Source: Amycolatopsis sp. cg9 (GTDB lineage Bacteria; Actinomycetota; Actinomycetes; Mycobacteriales; Pseudonocardiaceae). Taken from it: a stretch of 64,000 bases of DNA. The notes beneath the pieces were generated by a model. It saw only the letters and a program-made list of their open reading frames with translations. It did no database searches and was not told the origin of the DNA. The position numbers and the translations under genes were made by a program. The DNA lies in the NCBI RefSeq assembly GCF_041346945.1, contig NZ_CP166850.1, positions 8,602,501 through 8,666,500 on the forward strand, read 5' to 3'. Position 1 is the first letter of the stretch; every line of letters starts with the position of its first letter. Below are positions 7,030 through 19,748 of the stretch, in pieces.

Positions 7030-10000
7030 TCCGAGCCGGCGCGCCACCTCCGGGCCGATCTGCGCCAGCGCCGCCGGTGTCGTCAGCTCGCCGTGCCGGA
7101 CCGCGACATCGTGCACGGTCAGACGGCCCGCCACGTACGGCTCCCACGACGACGGCCGGGGCGAATCGGCGTGCTTCCCTTCCGTGGCCCGGAAGAACAA
7201 GACGTCACCCGGGAACCCGTCCGGCCGGTGCCCCCGGGCCAGCGCGCTGTTGTGGGCGAACACCCCCGGCAGCGCGTCCACCACCGCCGGCGCGAGCGCC
7301 GCCAGCGGGCTGTCCTCCGCCAGGAGGATCGACCGGACCCTGGCCGCGTCCACGTCGTCGGGTACGTCGTGGCCGAGCGAAGCCAGCAGCGCGGCGAGCG
7401 GGTCGGCCGGGGCCGTTGCCGGGCCGGACGGCGGGTAGCCGTCCAGCATCGCCAGCAGTCCGACCTCCTCCCCCTGCTCCCGCAGCTGCGCGGCCATCGC
7501 GTGCGCCACCTGCGCGCCGAACGACCAGCCGAGCAGGTGGTACGGCCCGCGCGGGCGCACCCGGCGAAGCTGCTCCAGGTAGTCCTTGACCAGCTCGTCG
7601 ACCGTGGACGGCTGGCGATCCGGCTGGGTGAGGCCGCGCGATTGCAGTGCGTAGACCGGCCGGTCGACGTGCGCGAGCAGGCCCGAGTACACCCAGCCGA
7701 GGCCGGCGGCCGGGTGGACGCAGAACAGCGGCGCGCCGGAACCCGCCGGGCGCAGCGGCAGCAGGACCGCCAGTTCGTCGCGGTCGGTGCCGGTCGCGGT
7801 GCCCGTCCCCAGCCGCCGCGCCAGCCCGGCGACGGTCGGGGTCTCGAACAGCACCCGGATGCCCAGCTCGGCGCCGAGCTCCCGGCGGATCAGGCTGATC
7901 AGCCGCGCGGCGATCAGCGAATGCCCGCCGAGGTCGAAGAAGCCGTCGTCGATCGACACCTCCGGCACGTCGAGGACCTCGGTGAAGAGGCCGCACAAGG
8001 CCCGTTCGAGGGCCGTGCGCGGGGCCCGGCCCACCACCGCGGCCGTGACCGGGGCGGGGAGCGCGGTGCGGTCGAGTTTCCCGTTCGGGGTGAGCGGGAG
8101 GTCTTCGAGCACCACGAACGCCGAAGGCACCATGTGCCCGGGCAGGAACGCCTCGCAGTGGGCCTTCGCCGGGACGTCGGACCCGGCGGCGAGGTAGGCG
8201 ACGAGCCGGTCTTCGCGCAGCACGGTCACCGCCTGCCGGACGCCGGGGCAGCGGCCGAGCACGGCGTCGATCTCGCCGAGCTCGATCCGCACGCCGCGGA
8301 CCTTCACCTGGTGGTCGGCCCGGCCGAGGAAGTCGAGCCGGCCGTCGCGCCGCCACCGCACGACGTCGCCGGTGCGGTACAGCCGCTCCCCAGGGCCGCC
8401 GAACGGGTCCGCGACGAAGGACGCGGCGGTCAGGCCGGGCCGGCCGAGGTAGCCGCGGGCGAGCCCCGCCCCGGCCAGGTACAGCTCCCCCGGCACGCCC
8501 GCGGGCACCGGGTTCAGCCGCCGGTCGAGGACGTGGACGCGCGTGTTCGGCACCGGGCCGCCGATGTCGGGCGGGCCGTCGCCGTCCGGGGTGACGTCCC
8601 CGCCGGTGGCCATCACGCTGCACTCGGTCGGCCCGTAGCCGTTGACCAGCCGGAAGCCGGCCCCGGCGGGCGGACGGCGGCGCAGCCGGTCCCCGCCGGC
8701 GACGACGACCCGCAGGTCCGGGCCCGGGAAGCCGGGTTCGTCGAGCATCAGCTCCAGCCGCGGTGTCGGCAGGAACGCCACTGTGATCCCGGTGAGCCAG
8801 TCGGCGAGCGCGCCGGTGTCGTCGAGCACGCGCTGGGCGGGCAGGTGCACCGACGCGCCCGCGGTGAGCAGCGGCCAGGTCTCGAAGACGGCGGCGTCGA
8901 ACCCCAGCGCGGCCACGTGCCCGCCCCGGTCTTCGGCCGTGACGCCGAATTCGCGGTGGTACCAGGCGCAGAGGTGGGCGAGCCCGCCGTGGTCGAGCAC
9001 CACGCCCTTCGGCCGCCCGGTCGACCCCGACGTGTAGATGACGTAGGCGGCGTCACGCGGGGCCGGGGCGACCGGTGGCGCCGACGGCGGCCGGGCGGCG
9101 ATCGCGGCGGCTTCGGTGTCGAGGCACAGCACCCGCGCGGTCCCTTCGACCCGCGGGGCGAGATCGGTGGTGGTGACCACGACCGGCGCGGCGGCGTCGG
9201 CGAGCATGAACGCCAGCCGGTCGGCCGGGTAACCGGGGTCGAGCGGCACGTACGCGCCGCCGGCCCGCAGCACGGCGAGCTGGGCGACGAGCAGTTCCGG
9301 CCCGCGCGGCAGGCAGACGCCGACCAGCGTGCCGCGGGTGATCCCGAGGTGGTGGGCCAGCCGGTTGGCCCGCCGGTTCAGCTCCGCGTAGCCGAGTTCC
9401 CCGGCTTCGCTGACGACGGCGACGCCGTCGGTGCGGTCGGCGATCTGCGCCGGAACCGCGCGCCACGGGCCGAAGTCCACCGGGTCCGGCGCGGTGAGCA
9501 ACCGGCGCCGTTCCGCCGGAGCCAGCACGTCGAGCCGGTCGATCGGGGTGTCCGGCGACGCGATCGCCGCGGCGAGGACCCGGCGCAGCCGCGTGACGAA
9601 GCCGGTGACGGTCTCGCGGTCGAACAGGTCGGTGCGGTAGGCGAGCCCGCCGCCGATCCCGCTCGCGCGGCCGGGCTCGAGCTCGTGCAGCGACAGCGCC
9701 AGGTCGAAGGCCGCGGTCCGCACGGCGACCGGCTCGCCGCTCACCCGCAGGCCGGGCAGCTCGAGGTCGGCGTCGTCGGCGTTCTGCAGCACGAACAGCA
9801 CCTGGAACAGCGGGTGCCGCGCCAGCGACCGGGCCGGGTTGAGCTCGTGCACCAGCCGCTCGAACGGGACGTCCTGGTGGGCGAAGGCGCCCAGGTCGGT
9901 TTCGCGGACGCGGGCGAGCAGCTCCCGGAACGTCGGCGCGCCCGCGGTGTCGACGCGCAGGACCAGCGTGTTGACGAAGAACCCGACGAGGTCGTCGAGG

Positions 10001-13000
10001 GCTTCGTCGGTGCGGCCGGCGACCGGGGTGCCGATCGGGATGTCGTCCCCGGCACCCAGCCGGCTCAGCAGCACGGCGAACGCGGCCTGCAGCACCATGA
10101 ACAGCGTGACTCCGCCTTCGCGGGCCAGATCCCGGAGCCCGGCGTGCAGGACGGCGTCGAGCTCGACCGGGACCGAGGCACCGCCGTGCCCGGCCACCGC
10201 CGGCCGCGGCCGGTCGGCCGGCAGTGCCAGCTCCTCCGGGAGACCGGCCAGCCGCTCGCGCCAGTACGCCAGCTCCGCGCCCAGAATCGAGCCGTCGTCG
10301 TCCGGGTCGCCCAGGACTTCGTGCTGCCACAGGGCGTAGTCGCGGTACTGGACCGGCAGCTGTGTCCACTGTGGACTCGTTCCGGCGCAGCGGGCGGTGT
10401 AGGCCGTGGAGAGGTCGCGCACGAGCGGGCCCATCGACCAGCCGTCGCTGACGATGTGGTGCTGCACCAGGACGAGGACGTGGTCGGTTTCGCCGAGGAC
10501 GAGCAACCCGGGCCGGAACGGCCGGTCCGTGGTGAGGTCGAAGGTCGCCGCCGAGGCCGCGTCGAGGGCTTCGGCCAGCCCGGACTCGTCGATCGTCCGG
10601 ACGTCGAGCACGCCGTCGGCAGGCAGGACCTGCTGGCACGGGCTGCCGTCCACCTCCGGGAAGATCGTGCGCAGGGCCTCGTGGCGGCCGGTGACGTCGG
10701 CCAGCGCGGCGGTCAGCGCGGCCCGGTCGAGGCGGCCGGTGAGCCGCAGCGCGCAGACCACGGCGTACCCGGCGTCCCGGCCGTGCAGCTGGTTGAGGAA
10801 CCAGAGCCGGTGCTGGGCGTGGGACAGCGGGATCCGGTCCGGGACCGGCCGCGGGCGCAGCGCGGGCCGGACGGGCCTGCCGTGGTCGATCCGGGCGGCG
10901 AGCCCGGCGACGGTCGGGGCCTGGAACAGGTCGCGGATCCCCAGTTCGACGCCGAGCGCGGACCGCGCCCGGCTGATCAGGCGCGTCGCCAGCAGCGAGT
11001 GGCCGCCGAGGTCGAAGAAGCCGTCGTCGATCCCGACCCGGCCGGCGCCGAGCAGCTCGGCGTACAGTCCACAGAGGATTTCCTCGGCCGGGTTCCGCGG
11101 TGCGCGGGAGGAAGCGGACTCGACCGCCGGGATCGGTAGCGCGCGGCGGTCGATCTTCCCGTTGGGGGTCAAGGGAAGCCGGGGCAGCACCAGGACGGCG
11201 GCCGGCACCATGTACTCGGGCAGGACGGCGGCCAGGTGGCCCCGCACCTCGGCCGGTCCGGCGGTGCCGGTGCAGTACAGGACGAGCCGCCGGTCCCCCG
11301 GGACGTCCTCGCGCACGACAGCGACGGCCTGCGTGACGCCCGGGTGCCGGGTCGCCGCACCGGAGACCTCACCGAGCTCCAGCCGCTGGCCGCGCAGCTT
11401 GACCTGGTCGTCGGTGCGGCCGAGGTAGTCCAGCTCGCCCGTGTGGGTCCAGCGCACGAGGTCGCCGGTGCGGTACATCCGCTCCCCCGGCGTGCCGGGA
11501 TCGGGCACGAACCGCTCCGCCGTCAGGCCGGGCCGGTGCAGGTAACCGTCGGCGAGCTGGATCCCGGCGAGCCAGAGTTCGCCGGGCACGCCGGGCGGCA
11601 CCGGGGAAAGCCGCTCGTCGAGGACGTACGCGCGGGTGTTCCACACCGGACGTCCGATGGGGACGGTGGACTCGCCCGGGGTGTACGGGTGGTGGCTGGC
11701 CTCGACGGCGAACTCGGTGGGACCGTAGAAATTGGACAGTCGCGCGGGCAGCGCCGCCGCGCACCGCCCGGCCAGCGCCGGGGTGAGCGCTTCGCCACCG
11801 CAGAACACCTGCCGCAGCGACGTCACGGCACCGGGTTCGGCGAGGAAGGCTTCGAGCATCGCCGGGACGAAGTGCGCCACCGTGACCCGCTCGGCGCGGA
11901 CCAGTTCGCGCAGGTACGCGGGATCGCGGTGCCCGTCGGGCCGCGCGACGACCAGGGCCGCCCCGGCGATCAGCGGCCAGAACAGCTCCCACACCGAGAC
12001 GTCGAACCCGGTCGGCGTCTTCTGCAGCACCCGGTCGCCGTCGCCGAGCGCGTAGTCGGCCTGCATCCACGCCAGGTGGTTGACGATCCCGGCGTGCGAC
12101 ATCAGCACGCCCTTCGGCCGCCCGGTCGACCCGGACGTGTAGAGCACGTAGGCCGGGTGGGCGGCGGTGATCCCGGGCAGCGGCGCGTCGCCGTCCAGCC
12201 GGGTCTCCGGGGTGAGCACCAGCGACGGGCGCGCGTCTTCGAGGAGGAACTCGATGCGCTCGGCCGGGTAGCCGGGGTCGACCGGCAGGTAGGCCGCACC
12301 GGCGCGGTGGACGGCGTGCACCGCCACGACCAGGTCGGGTGAGCGCGGCAGCCGCACCGCGACGACGTCGCCGGGCCGGACTCCGTGGGCGCTCAAGGCG
12401 CGCGCCAGCCGCTCGACCCGGGCATCCAGCTCGGCGTAGCTCAGCGACTCGCCTTCGAAGACCACCGCCGTCGCGTCCGGCGTGCGGGCCGCCTGGCGGG
12501 AGAACAACGCGGGTAGCGTCTCCGCGGAGATCGGCGCCTCCGTCGCCGTCCACCCGGCGAGCGACCGGCGGTCCGCCTCGGACAGGAGGTCGATGCGGTC
12601 CACCGGGGTGTCCGGGTCGGCCGCGACCGCGCCGAGGAGCCGGACCAGGCGGCCGGCGAGCGCTTCGGCGGTGGTGCGGTCGAACAGGTCGGCGGCGTAG
12701 GACAGCGAGCCGCGGATCCCGTCGTCGTGCTCGGCGAGGTTCAGGCCGAGGTCGAACTTCACCGCGTCGGAGTCCAGGACCTCCGGGGTGACGTCGAGGC
12801 CCGGCAGCGCCAGCTCGGCGTCGCCGGTGTTCTGCAGCACCAGGAACACCTGGAACAGCGGGTGCCGCGCGAGGGACCGGGCCGGGTTGAGCTCGTGCAC
12901 CAGCCGCTCGAACGGGACGTCTTGGCGGGCGTAGGCCGCGAGGTCGGTTTCGCGGACGCGGGCGAGCAGCTCGCGGAAGGTCGGGGCGCCGCTGGTGTCG

Positions 13001-16000
13001 GTCCGCAGGACGAGGGTGTTGACGAAGAAGCCGATCAGCCCGTCGAGGGCTTCGTCGGTGCGGCCGGCGATCGCCGTGCCGATCGGGACGTCCTCCCCCG
13101 CGCCCGAGCGGGTCAGCACCGTGGCGAGGGCCGCCTGCAGCACCATGAACAGGGTCGCCTGCGCGGACCCGGCCAGTGCCCGGAGCCGGCTGGCCAGGTC
13201 CGCGCCGATCTCGACCGGCACCGAGTCGCCCCGGTGCGAGGACACCGCCGGGCGGGGCCGGTCGAGCGGCAGCGGCAGTTCGTCCGGGAGACCGGCGAGC
13301 CGCTCCCGCCAGAAAGCCAGCTGAGCGGCCAGCAGCGAGTCCGGATCGGCCGCGTCGCCGAGCAGATCCCGTTGCCAGAGCGTGTAATCGGCGTACTGCA
13401 CCGGCAACGGTGTCCAGTCCGGCGCCCGGCCGTCCCGGCGCGCGGTGTACGCCTCGGCGAGGTCGGCGACCAGCGGGCCCATGGACCAGCCGTCGGCGGC
13501 GATGTGGTGCAGCGTCAGCCGGAGCACGTGGTCGTCCGGCGCCTCGGCGACGAGCGACGCGCGGAACGGCGGCTCGCGCGTCAGGTCGAACGGCCGTGCG
13601 CCGGGTGCCGTCAGCTCGGGCCGCCAGCCGTCCAGGACCACCTGGCGGGGCTCGCCGTCGGCGGCCGGGAAGATCGTGCGCAGGACCTCGTGCCGTTCGA
13701 CGACGTCGCCGAGGGCGGCGCTCAGCGCGTCCCGGTCCAGCTCGCCGCGCAGCCGCAGGGCGAGCGGCATGTCGTACGCGCCGGTGTCGTCGCCGAACTG
13801 CAGGAGGAACCAGAGCCGGTGCTGGGCCGGGGAAAGCGGCATCGGCTCGGGCCGCGGCACCGGCCGCAGCGCCGGGCGGGCCGCGCCGGCTCCGGCGAGC
13901 CGGGGGGCCAGCTCCGCGACGGTCGGGGCGTCGAACAGGTCGCCGATGCCGAGCTCCGCGCCGAACGCGGCGCGGATCCGGCTGACCAGCTTGGTGGCGA
14001 GCAGCGAGTGGCCGCCGAGGTCGAAGAAGCCGTCGTCGATCCCGACCCGCCCGGCCCCGAGGACGTCGGCGAAGAGCCCGCACAGGATCTCTTCGCGGGC
14101 GTCGCGGGGCGCCCGGGACACGCCGGCGGTGAAGTCCGGTGCCGGGAGCGCGCCGCGATCGAGCTTGCCGTTCGGGGTCCGCGGCAGGGCGGGGAGCACG
14201 ACGAACGCCGACGGGACGAGGTGCCGCGGAACGAACGCGCCGACGTGACCCGCCAGCTCGGCCGGGTCCGCGTCGCCCACGAAGTAGGCGACGAGCCGCT
14301 CCTCACGCAGGATGACGGCCGCCTCGCGCACCTCCGGGTGCTCCGCGGCGACGGCCGCGATCTCCCCCGGTTCGACGCGCAGGCCGCGCAGCTTGACCTG
14401 CTCGTCGGTCCGGCCGAGGTAGTCCAGCTCGCCCCCTGCGGTCCAGCGGACGAGGTCGCCGGTGCGGTACATCCGCTCGCCGGGCCCGCCGAACGGGTCG
14501 GCGAGGAACCGGTCGGCGGTCAGGCCGCCGCGGTGCAGGTAGCCGTCCGCGAGCTGGGCCCCGGCGAGGTACAGCTCGCCCGGCACGCCCGGCGGCACGG
14601 GGCTCAGCCGGCCGTCCAGCACGTACGCGCGGGTGTTCCACACCGGCGCGCCGATCGGGATCGGTGGTCCGGTGACGACGTGAGCGGTGGCGTCGACCGC
14701 GACCTCGGTCGGGCCGTAGAGGTTGATCAGCTCGGCGCTCAGCGTCTTCGCGCAGCGCTCGGCCAGCGCGGCGGTCAGCACTTCCCCGCCGCAGAACACC
14801 TGCCGCAGGGCCGGGGAGTCCACTTCGGACAGGCTCAGGATCCCGTCGAGGATGCCGGGCACCACGTACAGCACGGTGATCCGCTCGCGCCGGATCGTAT
14901 CCAGCAGGTACGCGGGATCGCGGTGGCCGTCCGGTTTCGCGACGACCAAGGCCGCTCCGGCGATCAGCGGGCGGAAGAACTCGAGCACCGAGACGTCGAA
15001 GCTGGACGGTGTCTTCTGCAGCACCCGGTCCCCGGTGGTGAGCGGGTGTTCGGCCTGCATCCACGCCAGGTGGTTGACGATCCCGGCGTGCGACATCAGC
15101 ACGCCCTTGGGCCGCCCGGTCGACCCGGACGTGTAGATCACGTAGGCGGGGTGGTCCGGGCCGACCGCGGGCAGCGGGACGTCGGAGACCGGTTCGCCTA
15201 GGTCCGATTCGGGCGTGAGCACCAGGGCGGGCCGGGCGTCGGCGAGCATGAACGCCACCCGGTCGGCCGGGTAGCCGGGATCCACCGGCAGGTAGGCGGC
15301 ACCGGCGCGGTGCACCGCGTACACCGCGGTGACCAGGTCGATCGAGCGCGGCAGCTGCACCGCGACGACGTCACCCGGCTGGACACCCCGAGCACGCAGG
15401 ACCCGGGCGAGCCGGTCCACCCGGGCGTCGAATTCCGCATACGCCAGCGACTCGCCCTCGAACACGACCGCGGTCGCGTCCGGGGTCAGCGCGGCTTGCC
15501 GGGCGAACAGCTCCGGCAGCGTCGCCGCCGGGACCGGGGCCGCGGTGTCGTTCCAGCTCGCCAGGTTTCGATGCTCCACTTCGGACAGCAGCTCGACGCC
15601 GTCCACCCGGGACCCGGGGTCGGCGGCCACGACGGCGAGGAGCCGGACCAGGCGGTCGGCGACGTCCTGCGCGGTGGCCCGGTCGAACCGGTCGGTGGCG
15701 TATTCGAGGCTGCAGCCGAGCCCGGCGCCGCGGTCCTCGACCGTGAGGCTCAGGTCGAACTTGGCGGTACCCGACACGGTGTCGCCGGCGGTCACGGTCA
15801 GCCCGGGCAGCGTCCAGCCGCCGCCCGCGGTCCCCGCGTCGAGGAAGGAGAGCAGCACCTGGAACAGCGGGTGCCGGGCGAGCACGCGGGGCGGGTTGAG
15901 CTCCTCGACGACCCGCTCGAAGGGCAGGTCCTGGTGGGCGAAGGCGCCGAGGCCGGCGTCGCGGACCCGGGTGAGCAGCTCGCGGAACGACGGCGCGCCG

Positions 16001-18504
16001 CTGGTGTCGGTGCGCAGCACGAGCGTGTTGACGAAGAACCCGACGAGGCCGTCGAGGGCTTCGTCGGCGCGGCCGGCGACCGGCGTGCCGATCGGCACGT
16101 CCTCCCCCGCGCCGAGCCGGGTGAGCAGCAGCGCGAACGCCGCTTGGACGACCATGAACAGCGTCGCTTGGCTCTCCCGGGCCAGCGCCACCAGCGCCGC
16201 GTGGGTGGCGGCGTCGACCTCGGCCGAGACGACGTCCTTGCGGTGGGTCGGCACCGCGGGCCGGGGGCGGTCGGCCGGCAGGGCGATCTCGTCGGGCAGG
16301 CCGGCCAGCGCCCCGGTCCAGTGGCTCAGCTGGCGGGCCGCCAGGCTCGCCGGGTCGCGCTCGTCGCCGAGCAGCCCGGCCTGCCACAGCGCGTAGTCCG
16401 CGTACTGGACCGGCAGCGCCGGCCACGCCGGGGCCTCGCCCTGGAGGCGGGCGCCGTAGGCGGTGGCCAGGTCGGCCAGCAACGGGCCGGTCGACCAGCC
16501 GTCCGCGGCGATGTGGTGCAGGCAGAGGACGAGGACGGACTCGCCGCCCGCGCGGAACAGGCGGGCGCGCAGCGGGATCTCGCGGGCCAGGTCGAACGGC
16601 GCGCTCCCGGCGGCTTCGACCGCGGCCGGCGTGAACTCGGCGACTTCCAGCACGTCGGCGGGGACCGGCAGGACGTGCTGCCACGGCTCGCCCCCCTCGA
16701 CCGGGAACACCGTCCGCAGGGTCTCGTGCCGGGCGACGACGTCCCGGCAGGCGGCCGCCAGTGCCGGGACGTCCACCGGCCCGGCGAGGCCGAGGGTGAG
16801 CGGGATGTTGTACGCGCGGTCCTGCCCGTCGATCCCGGCGAGGAACCACAGCCGCCGCTGGGCCGGGGACAGCGGGACGCGGTCCGGGCGGGGCAGCCGG
16901 GTGAGGGCCGGGCGGACCGGGCCGGGTGCCTGTGCGTCGAGGGTGGCCAGGATGCCGGCGACGGTCGGCGCCCGGAACAGCGCGCGGACGCCGAGTTCGG
17001 CGTGCAGCGCCGTGCGGATCCGGCTGATCAGCTGGGTGGCGAGCAGCGAATGGCCGCCCAGCGCGAAGAAGCCGTCGTCGAGGCCGACGGTGTCGAGCCC
17101 GAGCACGTCGGCGAAAAGTCCGCAGAGGATCTCTTCGCGCGCGGTGCGGGCCGCGCGGAACGCGACCGGCTCGTCCTCGGGCGCGGCCGGCGCGGCGACG
17201 GCCTCGACGCGCGCGAGTTCGAGCGTCCCGAGTGGACGGTCCGGGTCCGCCAGCGCCAGTTCGAGCAACCGCACCAGCATCGCGGCCATTTCGTCCACAG
17301 TGGACCTGTCGAACAGGTCGGCGGCGTACTCGAACTGGCACGACACGCCGTTCGCGTGCTCGGCGAAGACGACGCTGAGGTCGAGCTTGGCCGTCGCCAG
17401 GTCCAGCGGCACCGGCTCGACGTCGAGGCCGGGCAAGGTGAGCGCCGTTCCGTCGTCGTGCTGGAGCACGACCATGACCTGGAACAGCGGGTGCGCGGCG
17501 GCGGACCGGCCGGCGCCGAGGCGCTCGACGAGCCGGTCGAAGGGGACGTCCTGGTGGGCGTAGGCGTCGAGGCCGGTGTCGCGGACCCGCGCCAGCAGCT
17601 CGGTGAAGCCGGGGTCGCCGCTCAGGTCGGTGCGCAGCACGAGCGTGTTGACGAAGAACCCGACGAGGTCGGCCAGCGCGGCTTCGCTCCGGCCGGAGAC
17701 CGGAGTGCCGAGGACGACGTCGTCGCCCGCGCCCCAGCGGTGCAGCAGTGCGGCCAGCGCCGCCTGCAGGCCCATGAACGGGGTGCAGCGCGCGGCCCGC
17801 GTGACCGCGACGAGCCGGGCGTGCAGGTCCGCCGGGAGCTCGATCTCGACGAGCCCCGCGGCGCCGGTCGTGCCGCCGGTGCGGTGCGCGGGCAGGACCA
17901 TCCGCCCCGGCAGGTCCGCGAGCCGCTCGGTCCAGTACGCGAGCTGGGCGCTCAACACGCTGTCCGGGTCGTCCTCGGTGCCGAGCACCTCCCGCTGCCA
18001 CTCGCTGAAGTCCAGGTACTGCACGGGAAGCGGCGCCCAGTCCGGCGCGTGGCCGTCGAGCCGCGCGGTGTAGGCGGCCGCCAGGTCGCTACCCAGCGGG
18101 CCGAGCGACCAGCCGTCGCAGGCGATGTGGTGCAGCACGAGGAGCAGGATGTGGTCGTCCGGCGCGAGCTCGAACAGCGTGACCCGCAGCGGCAGGTCTT
18201 CGGCGAGGTCGAACGGCCGCGCGATGGCGGCGGCGAGGTCGTCACCGGCCCGGACGTCGAACACGAGCCGCTCCGCCGCCGCCTCGAGCGGGAGCACCCG
18301 CTGGCCGGGCACGCCGCCGTCGACCGGGATGACCGTGCGCAGCACCTCGTGCCGGCCGAGCACGTCGGCGACGGCGGCCCGCAGCGCGCGGCGGTCGAGG
18401 TGGCCGCGCAGCCGCAGCGGGAAGGGGACGTTGTAGGTCGCGGCGGGACCTTCCAGCTGGTCGAGGAACCACAGGCGCTGCTGGCCGAACGACAACGGAC
18501 GCAC
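7018..18504 (-). CDS. NRPS A: C-PCP-C-A-PCP-C-A-PCP-C-A-PCP-TE, terminal synthetase
   Basis: The protein has 3828 aa from GTG 18504, 13 nt after the MFS gene. The order read is: C1 ~1-430 (HHIACDGWS), PCP1 (Ser 486) with no A domain, C2 ~535-960, A2 ~985-1465, PCP2 (Ser 1500), C3, A3, PCP3 (Ser 2503), C4, A4, PCP4 (Ser 3529), then a thioesterase from ~3560 with GWSFG (Ser 3661). All four C domains keep HHxxxDG. By hand alignment to PheA the specificity residues are roughly DVLYFGLVD for A2, DVWHFGFVE for A3 (closest to Ser-type DVWHFSLVD) and DAFFVGGVM for A4 (aliphatic-like). No epimerisation or methylation domain is seen. PCP1 must be loaded in trans. The TE should release or cyclise the product. 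Confidence 0.95.
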   Translation of the reverse strand: MRPLSFGQQRLWFLDQLEGPAATYNVPFPLRLRGHLDRRALRAAVADVLGRHEVLRTVIPVDGGVPGQRVLPLEAAAERLVFDVRAGDDLAAAIARPFDLAEDLPLRVTLFELAPDDHILLLVLHHIACDGWSLGPLGSDLAAAYTARLDGHAPDWAPLPVQYLDFSEWQREVLGTEDDPDSVLSAQLAYWTERLADLPGRMVLPAHRTGGTTGAAGLVEIELPADLHARLVAVTRAARCTPFMGLQAALAALLHRWGAGDDVVLGTPVSGRSEAALADLVGFFVNTLVLRTDLSGDPGFTELLARVRDTGLDAYAHQDVPFDRLVERLGAGRSAAAHPLFQVMVVLQHDDGTALTLPGLDVEPVPLDLATAKLDLSVVFAEHANGVSCQFEYAADLFDRSTVDEMAAMLVRLLELALADPDRPLGTLELARVEAVAAPAAPEDEPVAFRAARTAREEILCGLFADVLGLDTVGLDDGFFALGGHSLLATQLISRIRTALHAELGVRALFRAPTVAGILATLDAQAPGPVRPALTRLPRPDRVPLSPAQRRLWFLAGIDGQDRAYNIPLTLGLAGPVDVPALAAACRDVVARHETLRTVFPVEGGEPWQHVLPVPADVLEVAEFTPAAVEAAGSAPFDLAREIPLRARLFRAGGESVLVLCLHHIAADGWSTGPLLADLATAYGARLQGEAPAWPALPVQYADYALWQAGLLGDERDPASLAARQLSHWTGALAGLPDEIALPADRPRPAVPTHRKDVVSAEVDAATHAALVALARESQATLFMVVQAAFALLLTRLGAGEDVPIGTPVAGRADEALDGLVGFFVNTLVLRTDTSGAPSFRELLTRVRDAGLGAFAHQDLPFERVVEELNPPRVLARHPLFQVLLSFLDAGTAGGGWTLPGLTVTAGDTVSGTAKFDLSLTVEDRGAGLGCSLEYATDRFDRATAQDVADRLVRLLAVVAADPGSRVDGVELLSEVEHRNLASWNDTAAPVPAATLPELFARQAALTPDATAVVFEGESLAYAEFDARVDRLARVLRARGVQPGDVVAVQLPRSIDLVTAVYAVHRAGAAYLPVDPGYPADRVAFMLADARPALVLTPESDLGEPVSDVPLPAVGPDHPAYVIYTSGSTGRPKGVLMSHAGIVNHLAWMQAEHPLTTGDRVLQKTPSSFDVSVLEFFRPLIAGAALVVAKPDGHRDPAYLLDTIRRERITVLYVVPGILDGILSLSEVDSPALRQVFCGGEVLTAALAERCAKTLSAELINLYGPTEVAVDATAHVVTGPPIPIGAPVWNTRAYVLDGRLSPVPPGVPGELYLAGAQLADGYLHRGGLTADRFLADPFGGPGERMYRTGDLVRWTAGGELDYLGRTDEQVKLRGLRVEPGEIAAVAAEHPEVREAAVILREERLVAYFVGDADPAELAGHVGAFVPRHLVPSAFVVLPALPRTPNGKLDRGALPAPDFTAGVSRAPRDAREEILCGLFADVLGAGRVGIDDGFFDLGGHSLLATKLVSRIRAAFGAELGIGDLFDAPTVAELAPRLAGAGAARPALRPVPRPEPMPLSPAQHRLWFLLQFGDDTGAYDMPLALRLRGELDRDALSAALGDVVERHEVLRTIFPAADGEPRQVVLDGWRPELTAPGARPFDLTREPPFRASLVAEAPDDHVLRLTLHHIAADGWSMGPLVADLAEAYTARRDGRAPDWTPLPVQYADYTLWQRDLLGDAADPDSLLAAQLAFWRERLAGLPDELPLPLDRPRPAVSSHRGDSVPVEIGADLASRLRALAGSAQATLFMVLQAALATVLTRSGAGEDVPIGTAIAGRTDEALDGLIGFFVNTLVLRTDTSGAPTFRELLARVRETDLAAYARQDVPFERLVHELNPARSLARHPLFQVFLVLQNTGDAELALPGLDVTPEVLDSDAVKFDLGLNLAEHDDGIRGSLSYAADLFDRTTAEALAGRLVRLLGAVAADPDTPVDRIDLLSEADRRSLAGWTATEAPISAETLPALFSRQAARTPDATAVVFEGESLSYAELDARVERLARALSAHGVRPGDVVAVRLPRSPDLVVAVHAVHRAGAAYLPVDPGYPAERIEFLLEDARPSLVLTPETRLDGDAPLPGITAAHPAYVLYTSGSTGRPKGVLMSHAGIVNHLAWMQADYALGDGDRVLQKTPTGFDVSVWELFWPLIAGAALVVARPDGHRDPAYLRELVRAERVTVAHFVPAMLEAFLAEPGAVTSLRQVFCGGEALTPALAGRCAAALPARLSNFYGPTEFAVEASHHPYTPGESTVPIGRPVWNTRAYVLDERLSPVPPGVPGELWLAGIQLADGYLHRPGLTAERFVPDPGTPGERMYRTGDLVRWTHTGELDYLGRTDDQVKLRGQRLELGEVSGAATRHPGVTQAVAVVREDVPGDRRLVLYCTGTAGPAEVRGHLAAVLPEYMVPAAVLVLPRLPLTPNGKIDRRALPIPAVESASSRAPRNPAEEILCGLYAELLGAGRVGIDDGFFDLGGHSLLATRLISRARSALGVELGIRDLFQAPTVAGLAARIDHGRPVRPALRPRPVPDRIPLSHAQHRLWFLNQLHGRDAGYAVVCALRLTGRLDRAALTAALADVTGRHEALRTIFPEVDGSPCQQVLPADGVLDVRTIDESGLAEALDAASAATFDLTTDRPFRPGLLVLGETDHVLVLVQHHIVSDGWSMGPLVRDLSTAYTARCAGTSPQWTQLPVQYRDYALWQHEVLGDPDDDGSILGAELAYWRERLAGLPEELALPADRPRPAVAGHGGASVPVELDAVLHAGLRDLAREGGVTLFMVLQAAFAVLLSRLGAGDDIPIGTPVAGRTDEALDDLVGFFVNTLVLRVDTAGAPTFRELLARVRETDLGAFAHQDVPFERLVHELNPARSLARHPLFQVLFVLQNADDADLELPGLRVSGEPVAVRTAAFDLALSLHELEPGRASGIGGGLAYRTDLFDRETVTGFVTRLRRVLAAAIASPDTPIDRLDVLAPAERRRLLTAPDPVDFGPWRAVPAQIADRTDGVAVVSEAGELGYAELNRRANRLAHHLGITRGTLVGVCLPRGPELLVAQLAVLRAGGAYVPLDPGYPADRLAFMLADAAAPVVVTTTDLAPRVEGTARVLCLDTEAAAIAARPPSAPPVAPAPRDAAYVIYTSGSTGRPKGVVLDHGGLAHLCAWYHREFGVTAEDRGGHVAALGFDAAVFETWPLLTAGASVHLPAQRVLDDTGALADWLTGITVAFLPTPRLELMLDEPGFPGPDLRVVVAGGDRLRRRPPAGAGFRLVNGYGPTECSVMATGGDVTPDGDGPPDIGGPVPNTRVHVLDRRLNPVPAGVPGELYLAGAGLARGYLGRPGLTAASFVADPFGGPGERLYRTGDVVRWRRDGRLDFLGRADHQVKVRGVRIELGEIDAVLGRCPGVRQAVTVLREDRLVAYLAAGSDVPAKAHCEAFLPGHMVPSAFVVLEDLPLTPNGKLDRTALPAPVTAAVVGRAPRTALERALCGLFTEVLDVPEVSIDDGFFDLGGHSLIAARLISLIRRELGAELGIRVLFETPTVAGLARRLGTGTATGTDRDELAVLLPLRPAGSGAPLFCVHPAAGLGWVYSGLLAHVDRPVYALQSRGLTQPDRQPSTVDELVKDYLEQLRRVRPRGPYHLLGWSFGAQVAHAMAAQLREQGEEVGLLAMLDGYPPSGPATAPADPLAALLASLGHDVPDDVDAARVRSILLAEDSPLAALAPAVVDALPGVFAHNSALARGHRPDGFPGDVLFFRATEGKHADSPRPSSWEPYVAGRLTVHDVAVRHGELTTPAALAQIGPEVARRLGGLE

Positions 18505-18517
18505 GGGAGGGATCCCT

Positions 18518-19729
18518 TCACTCGGGCAGGCGCAGGGCCCGGGCCGCGGCCACCGGCCCGCCGAAGGCGAGCAGGGCGCTGCAGATCCAGGCGACGACGG
18601 GGGTGGTGAAACTGGCGATGGCGCCGGAAACCGCGTAGGCCAGTGGCGCGCAGCCGATGCCGGACAGCGAAACCATCGACATGGCGACGCCGAGCCGGTC
18701 GCTGGGCGCGGCCTGCTGGTAGAGCGTCACGGCGGCCGGGCCGTTCTGGCCGGAGCACACACCGAGCGCGACGGCCATCGCGGCCATCGCGGGCAGCGAC
18801 GTCACCAGGACCATGCCCAGGAGCAGGACGGCGATGCCGATCCCGCTGCCGACGAGCCGCACCGAGATCGGCACCCGCTCGCCGAGCAGCGCGCCGAGCC
18901 CGGCGGACACCAGCGCGCCGGCGGCCCAGCAGGCGATGAGGAGACCGACGGCGGAGACCGCCCAGCCGCGTTCGATGACCACTTCGGGCAGGCCCGGGTT
19001 CATCGGCCAGGCGAACGCGAAGTCCAGGCACAGCCCGGAAAGGAACAGCAGCCGCAGCCGCCGGTCGGCGCGCAGGAGCTTGAGGCCGTCGCCCGAACGC
19101 CGCCACAGCGGGACGTTCGACACCGTCCTCGGCGCGTCGATCGCCTTCGTCGCCGGGGCCAGGCACGCGAGGGAGACCACGCAGCCCCCGCAGACGACGG
19201 CCAGCGCGACGCCGAGGTGCCCGGTCGCGACCAGCCAGGCCCCGAACGGCGAGCCGAGGATCGGGGCGAACCGCGCCACCATGGTGCGGACCGAGTTCGC
19301 CGTGCTGAGCCGTTCCTTCGGGACCATGCGCGGCATGAGCGTGCCGAAGGACGGCGAGCCGAGGCCCAGCATCGCGCCTTCCAGCGCGGCCACGACGACC
19401 AGCAGCGGCACCGACTGCGCGGACAGCGCGACGACGACCGAGACGGCCAGCACGGCGATGCGCACCGACGTCGTCCGCAGCAGGACCGAGCGCGGGCCGA
19501 AGGCGTCGCAGATCACCCCGCCGAAGATCATCGCCAGCGCCCGGGGAACCGACTCGGCCAGCGTCACCCAGGTGACCGCGGCCGTCCCGCCGAGCTGGGC
19601 GGCGGCCCAGACGGCGGCGATGAAGAACACCTGGTCGCCGATCAGGGAGACGCCCTGACCGGTGAGCAGCAGCCCGACCCGGCCCCAGGGCGCGGTCGGC
19701 CGGGCTTCGTGCACCGGAGCTTGTGTCAT
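18518..19729 (-). CDS. MFS transporter, probable peptide exporter
   Basis: The protein has 403 aa and about 12 hydrophobic segments typical of the major facilitator superfamily. The N-terminal half has [18 protein letters not shown] and [15 protein letters not shown] (the loop 2-3 region). The overall look is that of the EntS-like MFS_3 drug/siderophore exporter group. It starts 19 nt after the P450 stop and ends 13 nt before NRPS A, so it belongs to the biosynthetic operon. It probably exports the finished peptide and gives self-protection. The substrate is inferred from context only. Confidence 0.88.
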   Translation of the reverse strand: MTQAPVHEARPTAPWGRVGLLLTGQGVSLIGDQVFFIAAVWAAAQLGGTAAVTWVTLAESVPRALAMIFGGVICDAFGPRSVLLRTTSVRIAVLAVSVVVALSAQSVPLLVVVAALEGAMLGLGSPSFGTLMPRMVPKERLSTANSVRTMVARFAPILGSPFGAWLVATGHLGVALAVVCGGCVVSLACLAPATKAIDAPRTVSNVPLWRRSGDGLKLLRADRRLRLLFLSGLCLDFAFAWPMNPGLPEVVIERGWAVSAVGLLIACWAAGALVSAGLGALLGERVPISVRLVGSGIGIAVLLLGMVLVTSLPAMAAMAVALGVCSGQNGPAAVTLYQQAAPSDRLGVAMSMVSLSGIGCAPLAYAVSGAIASFTTPVVAWICSALLAFGGPVAAARALRLPE

Positions 19730-19748
19730 GACTGGTGTCCGTTCGCGC

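Noticed and set aside
7009..11139. Very long plus-strand open frame (1376 codons) opposite NRPS A, and similar ones at 12727-15201, 15310-18609, 21009-25442 and 27020-31309
   Set aside because: They lie antisense to intact NRPS domains, have Arg/Gly/Pro/Val-rich low-complexity translations with no motif, and are expected in high-GC DNA.
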